In this document: positions 23,873 through 32,118 of the stretch, one piece after another
Layout: every line of letters starts with the position of its first letter
How positions within the stretch are numbered: the first letter of the stretch is position 1
Source of the DNA: Spirochaetales bacterium
GTDB lineage: Bacteria; Spirochaetota; Spirochaetia; SZUA-6; JAFGRV01
Assembly: GCA_016937215.1 (NCBI GenBank)
Contig: JAFGWI010000017.1
Location: 1 to 32,118, forward strand
DNA length: 32,118 bases
Direction: 5' to 3'
The notes under the pieces: model-generated
Seen by the model: only the letters and a program-made list of their open reading frames with translations
Told to the model about the DNA's origin: nothing
Database searches by the model: none
Position numbers and translations under genes: made by a program

Positions 23873-26320
23873 ATGAAACTATTAATAGTGGGAGGAGTTG
23901 CCGGTGGAGCCAGCACGGCAGCCCGATTAAGAAGGCTCGATGAAAAGGCTGAAATCATTATATTCGAACGGGGAGAATACATATCATTCGCCAATTGCGG
24001 CCTTCCCTATTATATTGGGGGTGTGATTTCAGAAAGAAACAATCTTCTGGTGGTTGAACCTTCTTTGATGAAAAGTCGTTTTAATATTGATGTGCGTGTG
24101 TTTAACGAAGTAGTGAAGATAGACAGGGATAAAAAGATTCTGACCATTGTTGATCTTCAAAAGGATATAAAATACACCGAGACCTATGACAAACTTGTTT
24201 TGTCTCCTGGCGCGACACCTCTGGTTCCTCCTATTCCGGGAATCCATTCAAAAAAAATCTTTACACTGCGAAACATTCCCGATACTGACGCGATTGTTGA
24301 AGCGATTAATGATGAGTCTGTAAAAAGGGCTGTTGTGGTTGGAGGGGGTTTTATAGGCCTTGAGATGGTTGAAAACCTGACTGAAAAGGGAATTAAGGTA
24401 TCTCTTGTGGAAATGGCTCCTCAAGTTATGGCACCCCTGGATTTTGAAATGGCTGCCATTGTTCATCAGCATTTACAGGTCAAGAACATTGAATTTTACT
24501 TGAACGATGGTGTTCAGGCTTTTCAGGATACAGAAAAGGGAATCAATGTTATTCTTTCCAGCAGAAGAACCATAGAGGCAGATTTGGTGATACTGGCGAT
24601 CGGAGTCAAACCCGAAACATCATTGGCCCTGGAAGCCGGTATTGAATGCAATAGGGGCATCGTGGTTAATAAAAACATGAGAACCTCTGATGAAAACATT
24701 TTCGCCGTGGGTGATGCTGTTGAAGTAAGAGATTTTATCTCCGGCAAGCCTACCCTCATTCCCCTGGCCTGGCCTGCCAACAAACAAGGAAGGATAGCCG
24801 CCGACAACATCGCCGGCATACCGAGCGAATACAAAGGCACACAAGGAACCGCCATTGCCAAGTTATTTGATTTAACCATCGCGTCAACCGGGTTAAATGA
24901 AAAACAGCTCAAAGCCCAGAGTATTTCCTATCTCAAATCCTTTACCCATTCAGCTAATCACGCGGGCTATTATCCCGGGGCCATACCCATGTCCATCAAA
25001 ATCATATTCGCGCCTGACACAGGTAAATTATTGGGCGGCCAGATCGTGGGGATCAAAGGTGTTGATAAAAGAATCGATGTTCTGGCCACAGCCATCCGGG
25101 CAGGAATGACGGTTTATGACCTTGAAGAACTTGAACTCGCCTACGCGCCGCCCTACTCTTCCGCCAAAGATCCGGTTATTATGGCTGGTTTTGTGGCAGT
25201 TAATATTCTGAACAAGCAGGTTAAGATTATTCATTGGGATGAGATCAGCGATTCACAAAATAATGGGAATATTATTATTGATGTACGTACTGAAGAAGAA
25301 TACAGCCTCGGGGCCATGCCCGGGGCTATTAACATTCCCCTGGATGAGCTTAGAAACAGAAGCACTGAATTATCCAAAGATAAAAAGCTTTATGTTTATT
25401 GCCAGATGGGCTTACGGGGTTATGTGGCCGCGAGAATTCTTTCCCAATGGGGCTATGATGTTTATAATTTGAGCGGAGGCTACATAACCTGGCATTTTAC
25501 AACATTAAAACAAGCCAATGAAGATATTTACGATTCCAACAAAATCACTTTGAATGACGAAATTGTAGCAGTGGGAGAACATGAATCTCATGGTCAGGCT
25601 GATCTCAAGATTGACGCCTGCGGCCTTCAATGCCCTGGGCCGATTATGCAGCTGCATAAGGGAATAAAAAAGCTGAACCCAAACCAGCATCTTGATATTG
25701 AGGCCACTGATCCCGGATTCTGGAATGATATCAGCACCTGGTGTGAACGAACGGGAAACACCCTTGTTTCACGAAAAAGTGATGGGGGTGTCATCAAAGT
25801 CCGTATCAAAAAAGCGGCTTATGAAAAATCGCCCCAAGGAACACCATCATCAAACGGGAAAACACTGGTTCTTTTTAGCGGTGATTTTGACAAAGCCATG
25901 GCCGCCATGATTATTGCCAACACAGCCGCCAGCATGGGAAAAGAGGTTAGTATTTTCTTCACCTTCTGGGGGTTGAACCTTTTAAGAAAGAATTCATCCA
26001 GCAAGGTCAAGAAAAATATCGTGGAAAAGCTTTTTGGAATCATGATGCCCCGGGGAGCTGAAAACTTTAAGCTGTCCAAAATGAACATGATGGGAATGGG
26101 AACAGCCATGATGAAAGGAATCATGAACAAAAAAAATGTGACCTCCTTGAAGGAATTGCTCGCGGCTGCATTGGCCAATGGGGTCAAATTCATCGCCTGT
26201 CAAATGACCATGGATATTATGGGTATCAAGAAAGAAGAACTCATCGATGGCATTGAAATCGGCGGAGCCGCGACTTATGTGGGAACCACTGACCACGCGG
26301 GAACGAATTTGTTTATTTAG
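23873..26320 (+). CDS. CoA-disulfide-reductase-like flavoprotein fused to rhodanese, TusA and DsrE modules
   Basis: This 815-residue protein joins four modules. Residues 1-445 are an FAD/NAD(P)H disulfide reductase of the CoADR/NADH-oxidase type: GGVAGGAS (7-14), the redox cysteine C42 in SFANCGLPYYIGG, VVVGGGFIGLE (154-164), FAVGDAVE, and the dimerisation domain. Residues 455-545 are a rhodanese with the persulfide cysteine C510 in YVYCQMGLRG. Residues 577-647 are TusA-like with C583 and C587 (DACGLQCPGP). Residues 663-815 are a DsrE/DsrF-like domain with C776 in FIACQMTMDIMG. All predicted sulfur-carrying cysteines are present. It should reduce a disulfide, persulfide or polysulfide and hand sulfane sulfur along the chain of modules in the cytoplasm. 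Similar fusions are known in firmicutes and spirochaetes. Confidence 0.92.
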   Translation: MKLLIVGGVAGGASTAARLRRLDEKAEIIIFERGEYISFANCGLPYYIGGVISERNNLLVVEPSLMKSRFNIDVRVFNEVVKIDRDKKILTIVDLQKDIKYTETYDKLVLSPGATPLVPPIPGIHSKKIFTLRNIPDTDAIVEAINDESVKRAVVVGGGFIGLEMVENLTEKGIKVSLVEMAPQVMAPLDFEMAAIVHQHLQVKNIEFYLNDGVQAFQDTEKGINVILSSRRTIEADLVILAIGVKPETSLALEAGIECNRGIVVNKNMRTSDENIFAVGDAVEVRDFISGKPTLIPLAWPANKQGRIAADNIAGIPSEYKGTQGTAIAKLFDLTIASTGLNEKQLKAQSISYLKSFTHSANHAGYYPGAIPMSIKIIFAPDTGKLLGGQIVGIKGVDKRIDVLATAIRAGMTVYDLEELELAYAPPYSSAKDPVIMAGFVAVNILNKQVKIIHWDEISDSQNNGNIIIDVRTEEEYSLGAMPGAINIPLDELRNRSTELSKDKKLYVYCQMGLRGYVAARILSQWGYDVYNLSGGYITWHFTTLKQANEDIYDSNKITLNDEIVAVGEHESHGQADLKIDACGLQCPGPIMQLHKGIKKLNPNQHLDIEATDPGFWNDISTWCERTGNTLVSRKSDGGVIKVRIKKAAYEKSPQGTPSSNGKTLVLFSGDFDKAMAAMIIANTAASMGKEVSIFFTFWGLNLLRKNSSSKVKKNIVEKLFGIMMPRGAENFKLSKMNMMGMGTAMMKGIMNKKNVTSLKELLAAALANGVKFIACQMTMDIMGIKKEELIDGIEIGGAATYVGTTDHAGTNLFI

Positions 26321-26532
26321 TAGAAATTTTACTATCATTACAGGCTTTACTTGATTTCTTCGTAATCAACAGTATCAAGTTCGCCTCTCTCATAGGCATT
26401 CTGAACGCAGCAAAGCGAAGTGAAAAATCTCAGTTGATTATGGGCATGTTGATTTTCTAATAGAGTGTTTGCGAGTATGAAGGAGGCAATGCAGGATTAG
26501 ACAGGGCAGATTTTTCAAGGTTGCAGGAATAA

Positions 26533-26586
26533 AGTGAATGCCAATGAGCATTCACGACAAATAGTGAATGCCAATGAGCATTCACG
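26533..26586. repeat. Tandem pair of identical hairpins
   Basis: The 24-nt unit AGTGAATGCCAATGAGCATT plus CACG occurs at 26533-26556 and again at 26563-26586, a period of 30 bp. Each unit holds a perfect 8-bp stem, GTGAATGC with GCATTCAC, around CAATGA. A third, shorter stem AAATGC/GCATTT (26600-26605 and 26609-26614) follows. These sit between the flavoprotein gene and the convergent P83/100 gene. Two units are too few for a CRISPR array. Confidence 0.7.
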
Positions 26587-26610
26587 CCACCGAGCAGTAA
26601 ATGCGGAGCA

Positions 26611-26670
26611 TTTTTGACCAGCACAAAAAACCTTTGAAGGCAGGAGCCGGAGCAAGGAAAATCCGGCCTG
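26611..26670 (+). repeat. Possible decayed copy (F) of the two-hairpin repeat
   Basis: TTTTTG at 26611-26616 and CAAAAA at 26624-26629 form a short stem with the family's usual 7-nt loop, followed by ACCTTTGAAGGC and then a GC-rich AGGAGCCGGAGC...ATCCGGCCTGAAAGC stretch like the tail of copies A and B. The TTAGGGAT box and hairpin 1 are missing, so the assignment is tentative. Confidence 0.35.
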
Positions 26671-26697
26671 AAAGCCCCAGGCTTATCAAGCAAGGCC

Positions 26698-26733
26698 AAA
26701 AAAAAGGGCGTCCCGGAAAAATCCGAGCAGCCC
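26698..26733 (-). terminator. Rho-independent terminator of the P83/100 gene
   Basis: On the minus strand GGGC (from 26733) and CGGA pair with TCCG and GCCC (to 26706) in an interrupted stem, followed directly by eight T. It lies 29 bp past the stop codon at 26762. Confidence 0.6.
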
Positions 26734-26761
26734 TGTGTTTTGATAATTACACCGGCTCGTT

Positions 26762-28414
26762 TTATGGCCGGATAGTTTCCTGAAGGCTAAGATCCTTGGT
26801 ACTGAGCTGCATGATCTCCTTGGTGTAGGAATTAACATAAATGCGGTCGCCGTAGAAACTGATAAAACTATCCTTGTGAACCTTTTCCTTGGAAATGGCC
26901 AGGGGTGTCATGGTATAGTCAAATTTGGCCAGATAAAAATCGGTACCCACATGGGCGATCACATAGATATTTGTTTCATAAACCTCGATAAAAGTGCGGT
27001 AAAAAACAGCCTGTTCGCTGACCGCCAGTGGGTCAAGGGTTAGCCGATCCAGCAGGGTCAGGTAGGAATCCTCCATACCCGTGCCTTTATGAGTAACCAC
27101 CACCACCCCATCTGTGTTCACCTGGTATTCGCGGCCGGAAATATTAGATTGAGGCGATTTGACCTCCAGCTCTCCTGTAGCCGCGTTGATAATGTACATG
27201 GTGTTGTTAAAATGGCCGCCGTCGAGAAAATCGGAGGTTTTCAGGTAGTAGAGTTTACCCGCAAAGGTCTTTTCATCAGTTTTGGCGTCCTTGAGGTTTT
27301 GTTCCAGTTCAGCCAGGTCCTTTTCCTTCTGGGCCAGTTCCTCAGCCACTTTTTCAGGATTTTCCTTAATCTCATCCACACGTTTATCTGTAGCCAGGTC
27401 TTCCTTGTCCCTGGCAATTTCCTTTTCTTTTTCAACGATCGCGCTTTCCTTGTCGCTGATAGCTGTTTCCGTGTCTGTGATCTCTTTTTCCTTTTCAGCT
27501 ATGGCTGTTTCCTTGTCGCTAATTTCCTTTTCTTTGTCAGCTATCTCGGCCTCTTTTTCAGCCTTGACGGTTTCATCGCTAATGGTTTTGACTTCCTCTT
27601 TATCAGCGGCCAGCTCTTCCTTTTCCTTTTCAAGGTCCTGTTTTTCCTTTTCAAGATCTTCCTTGACCTGGGTCACCTCTTCCTTGTCCTGGGCCACTTC
27701 TTCCTTGTCCTGAATCACCTCACGTTCCTTCAGGTCAACCATATTTTCGCGCTCTTCGTAGCCCCTGTCCTCCTGGTCACGCACCGAATCAATAACTTCG
27801 TCCTTGGTGATTTCCGTGGTGTCTAATGTTGAAAGATCGCCTGCCTTAGCCTCGGCTGTCAAGGGAATGACGATTTTGGTGGCTCCCGGCCATTGATCAT
27901 AGCGCGTTGACATACCCACATCAGCGGCACTCAAATAGCCCATGACCTTGGCCTTGTAGCGTTCAGCATAATAATTAATATCACCCCGATGCACGGCATT
28001 ATAAATGGTGACAAAAAAAGCCAGGGTATCGGCATCACTTGCCGAATAGCCGTAGAGGTCCTGCAAATATCCTGAAATAATCAGCCGCACCGTGGCAATA
28101 TGGCGAACCCCGCCTTTGGGCGAAATGGAGATGATGTCAGCATCGTACTTGCCGCTTTCACCCGGGTCCTCCACATGGACCGCTGAAAAAACATCGGAAA
28201 ACCAGCCCTCAGCCTTTCCGGCCTTGATGCCCGTGGACATGGACTTGCCCCATCCGTAAATCACGCTAACCGGGTAAATCCTGACCGTGCCTGTATAATC
28301 AATAAAATTGATGGTTTTATCGCTCTTGATCTCGTTAACATCCACCCCAAGCGAAAAAAGGCTGGCAGTTAAAAAGACCAGACTAACAAAAATAAAAAGA
28401 TTCCTCTTCATCAT
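26762..28414 (-). CDS. P83/100-type secreted spirochaetal protein with charged coiled-coil repeat
   Basis: This 550-residue protein has a signal peptide (about 1-21, MMKRNLFIFVSLVFLTASLF). The N-terminal domain (22-215) carries a globular fold that matches my memory of the Borrelia P83/100 and Treponema homologues (IYGWGKSMSTGIKAG, DADTLAFFVTIYNAVHRGD). From about 218 to 385 it is almost entirely Glu, Lys, Asp and Gln in heptad-like, repeated KEKEIxDKExAI units, a long coiled coil. The C-terminal domain (390-550) reads like a beta-propeller-like repeat (TLLDRLTLDPLAVSEQAVFYRTF). The family is an antigen in pathogens, but its cell function is not established. It is a single-gene unit with an AAGGAG ribosome-binding site 5 nt before ATG 28414 and its own terminator. 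Confidence 0.85.
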   Translation of the reverse strand: MMKRNLFIFVSLVFLTASLFSLGVDVNEIKSDKTINFIDYTGTVRIYPVSVIYGWGKSMSTGIKAGKAEGWFSDVFSAVHVEDPGESGKYDADIISISPKGGVRHIATVRLIISGYLQDLYGYSASDADTLAFFVTIYNAVHRGDINYYAERYKAKVMGYLSAADVGMSTRYDQWPGATKIVIPLTAEAKAGDLSTLDTTEITKDEVIDSVRDQEDRGYEERENMVDLKEREVIQDKEEVAQDKEEVTQVKEDLEKEKQDLEKEKEELAADKEEVKTISDETVKAEKEAEIADKEKEISDKETAIAEKEKEITDTETAISDKESAIVEKEKEIARDKEDLATDKRVDEIKENPEKVAEELAQKEKDLAELEQNLKDAKTDEKTFAGKLYYLKTSDFLDGGHFNNTMYIINAATGELEVKSPQSNISGREYQVNTDGVVVVTHKGTGMEDSYLTLLDRLTLDPLAVSEQAVFYRTFIEVYETNIYVIAHVGTDFYLAKFDYTMTPLAISKEKVHKDSFISFYGDRIYVNSYTKEIMQLSTKDLSLQETIRP

Positions 28415-28479
28415 CAGCTCCTTTATATACCCTGATAATTAATAGTCGACACAATAGGGAAAAATATACAGGATAACTA

Positions 28480-28502
28480 AGTTTAGCATAAACTAGTTTA
28501 GC
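28480..28502. promoter_or_regulatory. Operator-like repeats upstream of the P83/100 gene
   Basis: AGTTTAGC occurs at 28480-28487 and 28495-28502, 15 bp apart, and the stretch 28489-28500 (TAAACTAGTTTA) is a perfect 12-bp palindrome. The three half-sites of AGTTTA/TAAACT suggest a dimeric regulator site about 70-90 bp before the start codon. Further upstream, TTTCCTGAAAAA (28525-28536) and its exact complement at 28575-28586 form a second inverted repeat. The remainder of 28415-28685 has no gene. Confidence 0.35.
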
Positions 28503-28685
28503 TCAGGGGTCAAGTTTTCGACCATTTCCTGAAAAAAAACTTGTATCTTGTCCCTGCTAATAAGATAGCCAAGGTTTTTCAGGAAACTATCACAGAAAAG
28601 TAAAAGAAATGTAAAATTATTTTGACAAGTGGAAACGAGGATTCAATAATGAAAATTTTGGCTGTTGCCCCCTCCGCTTCGCTCC

Positions 28686-28808
28686 GGCGGGCCGGGCTTT
28701 GCGCCACGCCGCTTACGCTCTGAAGGTTTTTGGGCTGAAATTGTCAGCCCAAAAACGCTTTGGAACCCTGTTTTTGAAAAAACAGGGTTCCATGGCTCCA
28801 ATCCCTAA
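28686..28808 (-). repeat. Two-hairpin dispersed repeat, copy D
   Basis: This copy is on the minus strand and starts TTAGGGATTGGAG at 28808. Hairpin 1 has perfect 14-bp arms 28762-28775 (GGAACCCTGTTTTT) and 28778-28791. Hairpin 2 has 12-bp arms 28727-28738 (TTTTTGGGCTGA) and 28744-28755 with a 5-nt loop. The tail in repeat orientation contains GGCGCAAAGCCCGGCC. It lies between the trpB stop and the P83/100 leader, both on the minus strand. Confidence 0.85.
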
Positions 28809-28881
28809 CAGGGTATAAAACCCTGGACCGAATCACCATTTTTCATTTTATCAGGTCATTTGAAATCAAAGCTTATTACCA

Positions 28882-30087
28882 TCAAGCTTCGGGTATTTTG
28901 TAATTTTCCACAATAAAATCAATATCCTTGTCACCACGGCCGGAAAGGTTTACCAGGATTGACTGGCGCGGATTTTCCCGGGCAAACTTCTGGGCATAGG
29001 CAACAGCATGGGAGCTTTCAAGTGCCGGAATAATTCCCTCGATACGGGACAAGGTAAAAAAAGCCTCAAGACATTCATCATCACTTGCCATGACATACTC
29101 AACCCTGCCCTTATCCTTAAGCATACAATGTTCAGGCCCGGAACCTGGGTAATCAAGACCGCTTGCAATGGAATACACCGGCTCTGGTTCACCCTTGTCG
29201 TTCTGGAGCAAATAGGAGCGAAAACCATGGAGCACACCGGGCTTGCCATAGGAAAGACTGGCCGCGTGATCCCCTATTTTCAAGGAACGTCCTGAAGGTT
29301 CCACACCCACAAGTCGAACATCCTCATCATCCAGAAAACCGGAAAAAATACCCATGGCATTTGATCCACCCCCCACACAGGCTGTGACCACATCGGGAAG
29401 CTCCCCTGTCATCTCAAGAAACTGTTCGCGTGCTTCTATGCCCACAACATGCTGAAAATCACGTACCATCATGGGAAAGGGATGAGGGCCTACTACAGAA
29501 CCAATACAATAAATACTGGTCACCGGATCTATCAGATAGGCTTGAAAAGCGGAATCCACCGCTTCTTTCAGAGTTTTCAGGCCATGAGTAACCGGAACAA
29601 CCTTGGCCCCAAGAAGCTGCATACGCACAACATTGGGATGCTCCTTGGCAATATCCACCTCGCCCATATGAATTTCACATTCAAGACCAAAATAGGCCGC
29701 GGCTGTAGCCAAAGCGACTCCATGCTGGCCGGCTCCGGTCTCGGCAATCAGGCGTTTTTTGCCAAGATACTTGGCAAGCAAGCCCTCACCCATGCAGTGA
29801 TTGAGTTTATGGGCCCCGGTGTGATTAAGGTCTTCGCGCTTCAGGTAGATTCGTCCGCCCGTTTTATTCGAAAGGTTCCGGCAAAAATAAGTAGGGGTAG
29901 GACGCCCCTGAAAATGCTTCCGAATGGCCCGTAACTCGGTAATGAAATCATGGGATTTGCTGATTGAAAAATAAGCATCGGTAATTGCGTCCATCTCTTT
30001 TTGTAATTCCGGAGGAATAAAGGATCCGCCAAATTCACCAAAAAAGCCTTTTACGTCTGGTTGTGTCTTAAGATACTGATGTGCCAT
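28882..30087 (-). CDS. trpB: Tryptophan synthase beta-chain (TrpB), orphan
   Basis: This 401-residue PLP enzyme catalyses the beta-replacement of serine by indole to give tryptophan. [12 protein letters not shown] and GRPTPTYFC open the fold. The Schiff-base lysine K94 is in HTGAHKLNH, the catalytic glutamate E116 in AETGAGQHG, the phosphate-binding loop is GGGSNAMG, and LNHTGAHK and SGRGDKD complete the site. ATG 30087 has AAGGAG 6 nt upstream; the in-frame start at 30114 lies in the promoter and is rejected. No trpA or other trp gene is present. Two stretches differ from usual TrpB1 ([18 protein letters not shown] where YMGxxDxxRQxxNVxRM is common), so it may salvage free indole alone or pair with a distant TrpA. 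Confidence 0.92.
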   Translation of the reverse strand: MAHQYLKTQPDVKGFFGEFGGSFIPPELQKEMDAITDAYFSISKSHDFITELRAIRKHFQGRPTPTYFCRNLSNKTGGRIYLKREDLNHTGAHKLNHCMGEGLLAKYLGKKRLIAETGAGQHGVALATAAAYFGLECEIHMGEVDIAKEHPNVVRMQLLGAKVVPVTHGLKTLKEAVDSAFQAYLIDPVTSIYCIGSVVGPHPFPMMVRDFQHVVGIEAREQFLEMTGELPDVVTACVGGGSNAMGIFSGFLDDEDVRLVGVEPSGRSLKIGDHAASLSYGKPGVLHGFRSYLLQNDKGEPEPVYSIASGLDYPGSGPEHCMLKDKGRVEYVMASDDECLEAFFTLSRIEGIIPALESSHAVAYAQKFARENPRQSILVNLSGRGDKDIDFIVENYKIPEA

Positions 30088-30104
30088 AAAATCTCCTTTA
30101 TACC

Positions 30105-30133
30105 ATACTAGCATCGAGCCGTGATACTGTCAA
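30105..30133 (-). promoter_or_regulatory. Promoter of trpB
   Basis: On the minus strand a perfect TTGACA (30128-30133) is followed after 17 bp by TAGTAT (30105-30110). The leader would be only about 12-15 nt, leaving no room for a trp attenuator, T-box or other leader control. Confidence 0.65.
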
Positions 30134-30311
30134 TAGAAAGGCATGGAATTCCTGTCCGGAAAACTGGTTAGAAAAGCACCCATCACTGGGATTTCACGGC
30201 TTCTGAAAACAAGGTAATGACTTGGGCTATTTTTTACCCCAAAACTTACAGATGGATGGTTTAAACATTTCTGGCTGCCGGCTTTGTTACAGCCTATCCG
30301 TGATTCACCGC

Positions 30312-31850
30312 TCAATTAGTAAAGCAGGGGAATTCCTGAAAAAACAGGCGCTCACCTATACGGCGTTTGACTGCTTCGTAATAGAGGCTCTGGTATTCAC
30401 GGGCAGACTCTTCCCAGGAAAAACGCAGTTTCATCACTCTTTGTTTCATTTTCCTGATGAGTTCGGGTGAATTGTAATAATGATGCACGGCCCAGCCTAT
30501 GGTGTTGTAAAGAGCCTCGGGTGTGAGATCGAACATCTTGAAACCCGTGCCCTGGCCGGTCCGCTCATCAAGATTGATCACCGTATCGTTCAAACCGCCA
30601 CGGGCGGAAACAATGGGCAGGGTACCGTAACTGAATGAATAAAGCTGGTTCAGACCGCAGGGTTCAAAGCGCGAGGGCATAAGGAAAAAATCACTGCCAG
30701 CCTCGATTTTATGTGCCAGCTGATCGTTGTAACCAATAAAAACACCCAGTTTACCAGGGTGCCTTTCAGCCGCGTCGGAAAAATAAAAATGGGACCAGAC
30801 CTCGCCAGTGCCGAGAAGCACTATCTGTATGTCCATGTCCTCCAGGAGTTTATCGATGATGGTGGCCAATAAATCGATACCCTTCTGGAAAACCAGACGA
30901 GTGACAATACCTATGACCGGTACATGGGGCCGCAGAGACAAGCCCATGGCCCTTTGAAGATCAGCCTTGCACACATCCTTGCCCTCGAGATTATCCGATG
31001 AAAAATTGGCAGCTATCAATTTATCGGTCTCGGGATTCCAGATGTCATAATCAATACCATTGATGATGCCATAAAGATCAGCGCCCCGGTCGCGAATAAC
31101 ACCTTCAAGGCCCCAGCCGAACTCAGGTGTTTTTATTTCTTCAGCATAACTCGGACTCACTGTATTAACCAAGGTGGAATGGTAAATTCCGCCCTTGAGC
31201 AGATTCACCTTGCCGTTTTTCTCAAGACCCTGGGGATGAAAATGGTCCCAGCTCACTTCAAGCACATCCATGAGGCCTTCGTAAAAATCACCCTGATGCT
31301 GCATATTATGAATGGTGAAAAGCGAGGCGCATCGGGCCAGTGGTGTTTCGGCGTAAACAGTGTTCAGAAATACAGGCACAGCCGCGCTTTGCCAGTCATG
31401 GGAATGAATCACATGGGGTATGAAATCAAGATACAAAGAGAGCTCCATGGCTGCACGGGAAAGAAAGGCAAAGCGGTTGTCATTATCAAGAAAACCGTTT
31501 CCTGTCTCGTCAAAATACAAACCCTTACGGCCAAAGAAATGTTCATACTCAATAAAATAAACTTTTACATTTGAATCAGGAATAAACCCTTCATATACCG
31601 CGGCCCAGCAAGTACCGATACGCCCCAAAGGAACACCCAGGGGAGCATCATGCTTTTTCAGCTTCCAATGATCCTTGTCAATAATATAATAACGAGGCAT
31701 AATGATGCGTACATCGTGGCCAATAGATGAAAGTTCCTTGGCCAGGGCGCCGGTTACATCGGCCAGGCCGCCGGTTTTGGCAAAGGGAACGGCTTCGGGT
31801 GTGACAAAAAGGATTTTCAGAAAATCCTGCTTCAGGCTTGGTGTTTTCAT
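30312..31850 (-). CDS. glgA: Glycogen synthase (ADP-glucose), GT5
   Basis: This enzyme extends alpha-1,4-glucan from ADP-glucose. The N-terminal GT-B domain starts ILFVTPEAVPFAKTGGLADV, with the KTGGL motif that binds ADP-glucose. HSHDWQSA, TIHNMQHQG, NGIDYDIWNP, GIVTRLVFQKGIDLL, MPSRFEPCGLNQLYS (the C-terminal nucleotide-binding and catalytic EPCGL) and TGFKMFDLTPE follow in the order expected for bacterial GlgA. ATG 31850 gives 512 residues. The frame is open upstream to 31982, and ATGs there would add an unusual 17-44 residue head, but none has a good ribosome-binding site. No other glycogen genes (glgB, glgC, glgP) are in the window. Sequence downstream to 30134 holds no gene. Confidence 0.93.
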   Translation of the reverse strand: MKTPSLKQDFLKILFVTPEAVPFAKTGGLADVTGALAKELSSIGHDVRIIMPRYYIIDKDHWKLKKHDAPLGVPLGRIGTCWAAVYEGFIPDSNVKVYFIEYEHFFGRKGLYFDETGNGFLDNDNRFAFLSRAAMELSLYLDFIPHVIHSHDWQSAAVPVFLNTVYAETPLARCASLFTIHNMQHQGDFYEGLMDVLEVSWDHFHPQGLEKNGKVNLLKGGIYHSTLVNTVSPSYAEEIKTPEFGWGLEGVIRDRGADLYGIINGIDYDIWNPETDKLIAANFSSDNLEGKDVCKADLQRAMGLSLRPHVPVIGIVTRLVFQKGIDLLATIIDKLLEDMDIQIVLLGTGEVWSHFYFSDAAERHPGKLGVFIGYNDQLAHKIEAGSDFFLMPSRFEPCGLNQLYSFSYGTLPIVSARGGLNDTVINLDERTGQGTGFKMFDLTPEALYNTIGWAVHHYYNSPELIRKMKQRVMKLRFSWEESAREYQSLYYEAVKRRIGERLFFQEFPCFTN

Positions 31851-32031
31851 AAATGCTAATTTATCCAAAGTTTGGTAAAAATTCAAGCTGGCAAAGAGGC
31901 ATTTCTCGGCAATCTTCTGAAAATTTTCCATGAACCTCACACATGTCATAAAGCGAGATTCCCAGGGAGAGGGCTTTAACAAGCTGAAAAATCGTACTTG
32001 TTTAGATAAATTTCAATTCGCGATAAAGGCC

Positions 32032-32118
32032 TTAGGGATAGGAGGCATGGCTTGCCATTTTTTCAAAAATGGCAAGCCAAAGCGTTTTTTACCGGATTAT
32101 TTCCGGTAAAAAACCTTC
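32032..32118 (+). repeat. Two-hairpin dispersed repeat, copy E (cut by window edge)
   Basis: This copy begins TTAGGGATAGGAGGCATGG, the same box as copy A. Hairpin 1 has perfect 14-bp arms 32049-32062 (GGCTTGCCATTTTT) and 32065-32078, then AAAGCG. Hairpin 2 has 11-bp arms 32085-32095 (TTTTTTACCGG) and 32103-32113, 7-nt loop. The tail CCTTC continues past the window. Against copy A, both arms of each stem have changed together, keeping all pairs. Confidence 0.85.

Noticed and set aside
26533-26586. CRISPR-like tandem units
   Set aside because: There are only two units with a 6-bp gap, no spacers of CRISPR length and no cas genes.
27282-27713. Open plus-strand frames of 143 and 245 residues opposite the P83/100 gene
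   Set aside because: They are the antisense of the Glu/Lys-rich coiled-coil repeat, which keeps other frames free of stops and gives Ser/Phe-rich low-complexity products with no ribosome-binding site.
29449-29934. 161-residue plus-strand frame opposite trpB
   Set aside because: It is wholly antisense to a well-conserved enzyme gene, with no ribosome-binding site and no recognisable domain.
30130-30315. 61-residue minus-strand frame between glgA and trpB
   Set aside because: It covers the trpB promoter, has no ribosome-binding site and no domain.

Overview
The window looks like a piece of a spirochaete chromosome, probably a free-living or gut-type anaerobe of the class Spirochaetia. The strongest pointer is a secreted P83/100-type protein (26762-28414), a family best known from Borrelia and Treponema. 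Supporting hints are a LacI-type sugar-binding domain fused to a histidine kinase and a very large protein with an N-terminal cyclic-nucleotide-binding domain. This assignment is inference from gene content; there is no rRNA, tRNA or CRISPR array in the window to confirm it.

Layout. (1) 1-361: the N-terminal part of a radical SAM protein on the minus strand, cut by the window edge. (2) 887-6963: a five-gene plus-strand operon in which every junction overlaps. It holds a soluble nucleotide-sugar 4,6-dehydratase, a DegT-type PLP aminotransferase, and then the three subunits of a xanthine-dehydrogenase-like complex (large, 2Fe-2S, FAD). The large subunit has lost canonical molybdenum-site residues. 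(3) 7263-9788: a compact RiPP locus. A 58-residue precursor gene on the plus strand, with a near-consensus promoter and ribosome-binding site, faces a minus-strand operon of HPr-kinase-like protein, PqqD-like peptide-binding protein and radical SAM/SPASM maturase. (4) 10087-11454: a secreted GH5 glycanase with a C-terminal dockerin. (5) 11718-14177: a membrane hybrid histidine kinase whose external domain carries a CXXCH haem motif. (6) 14327-15707: TrmH-type tRNA methyltransferase and endonuclease III. (7) 16102-21553: the cyclic-nucleotide-domain protein and the LacI-domain histidine kinase. (8) 21932-26320: a small unknown protein, a membrane polyferredoxin, and a four-module sulfur-trafficking flavoprotein (CoA-disulfide-reductase core, rhodanese, TusA, DsrE). 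(9) 26762-31850: P83/100, an orphan TrpB, and glycogen synthase GlgA.

The most striking non-coding feature is a dispersed repeat of roughly 120 bp present five times (556, 15880, 21796, 28686, 32032; both orientations), with a possible decayed sixth copy near 26600. Each copy starts with TTAGGGAT(A/T)GGAG and carries two back-to-back hairpins. The arm sequences differ from copy to copy, yet the two arms stay complementary and the geometry is almost fixed. This is covariation, so structure is what is conserved.

The two systems most worth following up are the RiPP locus, whose precursor is too short for ordinary gene finding, and the covarying two-hairpin repeat family.
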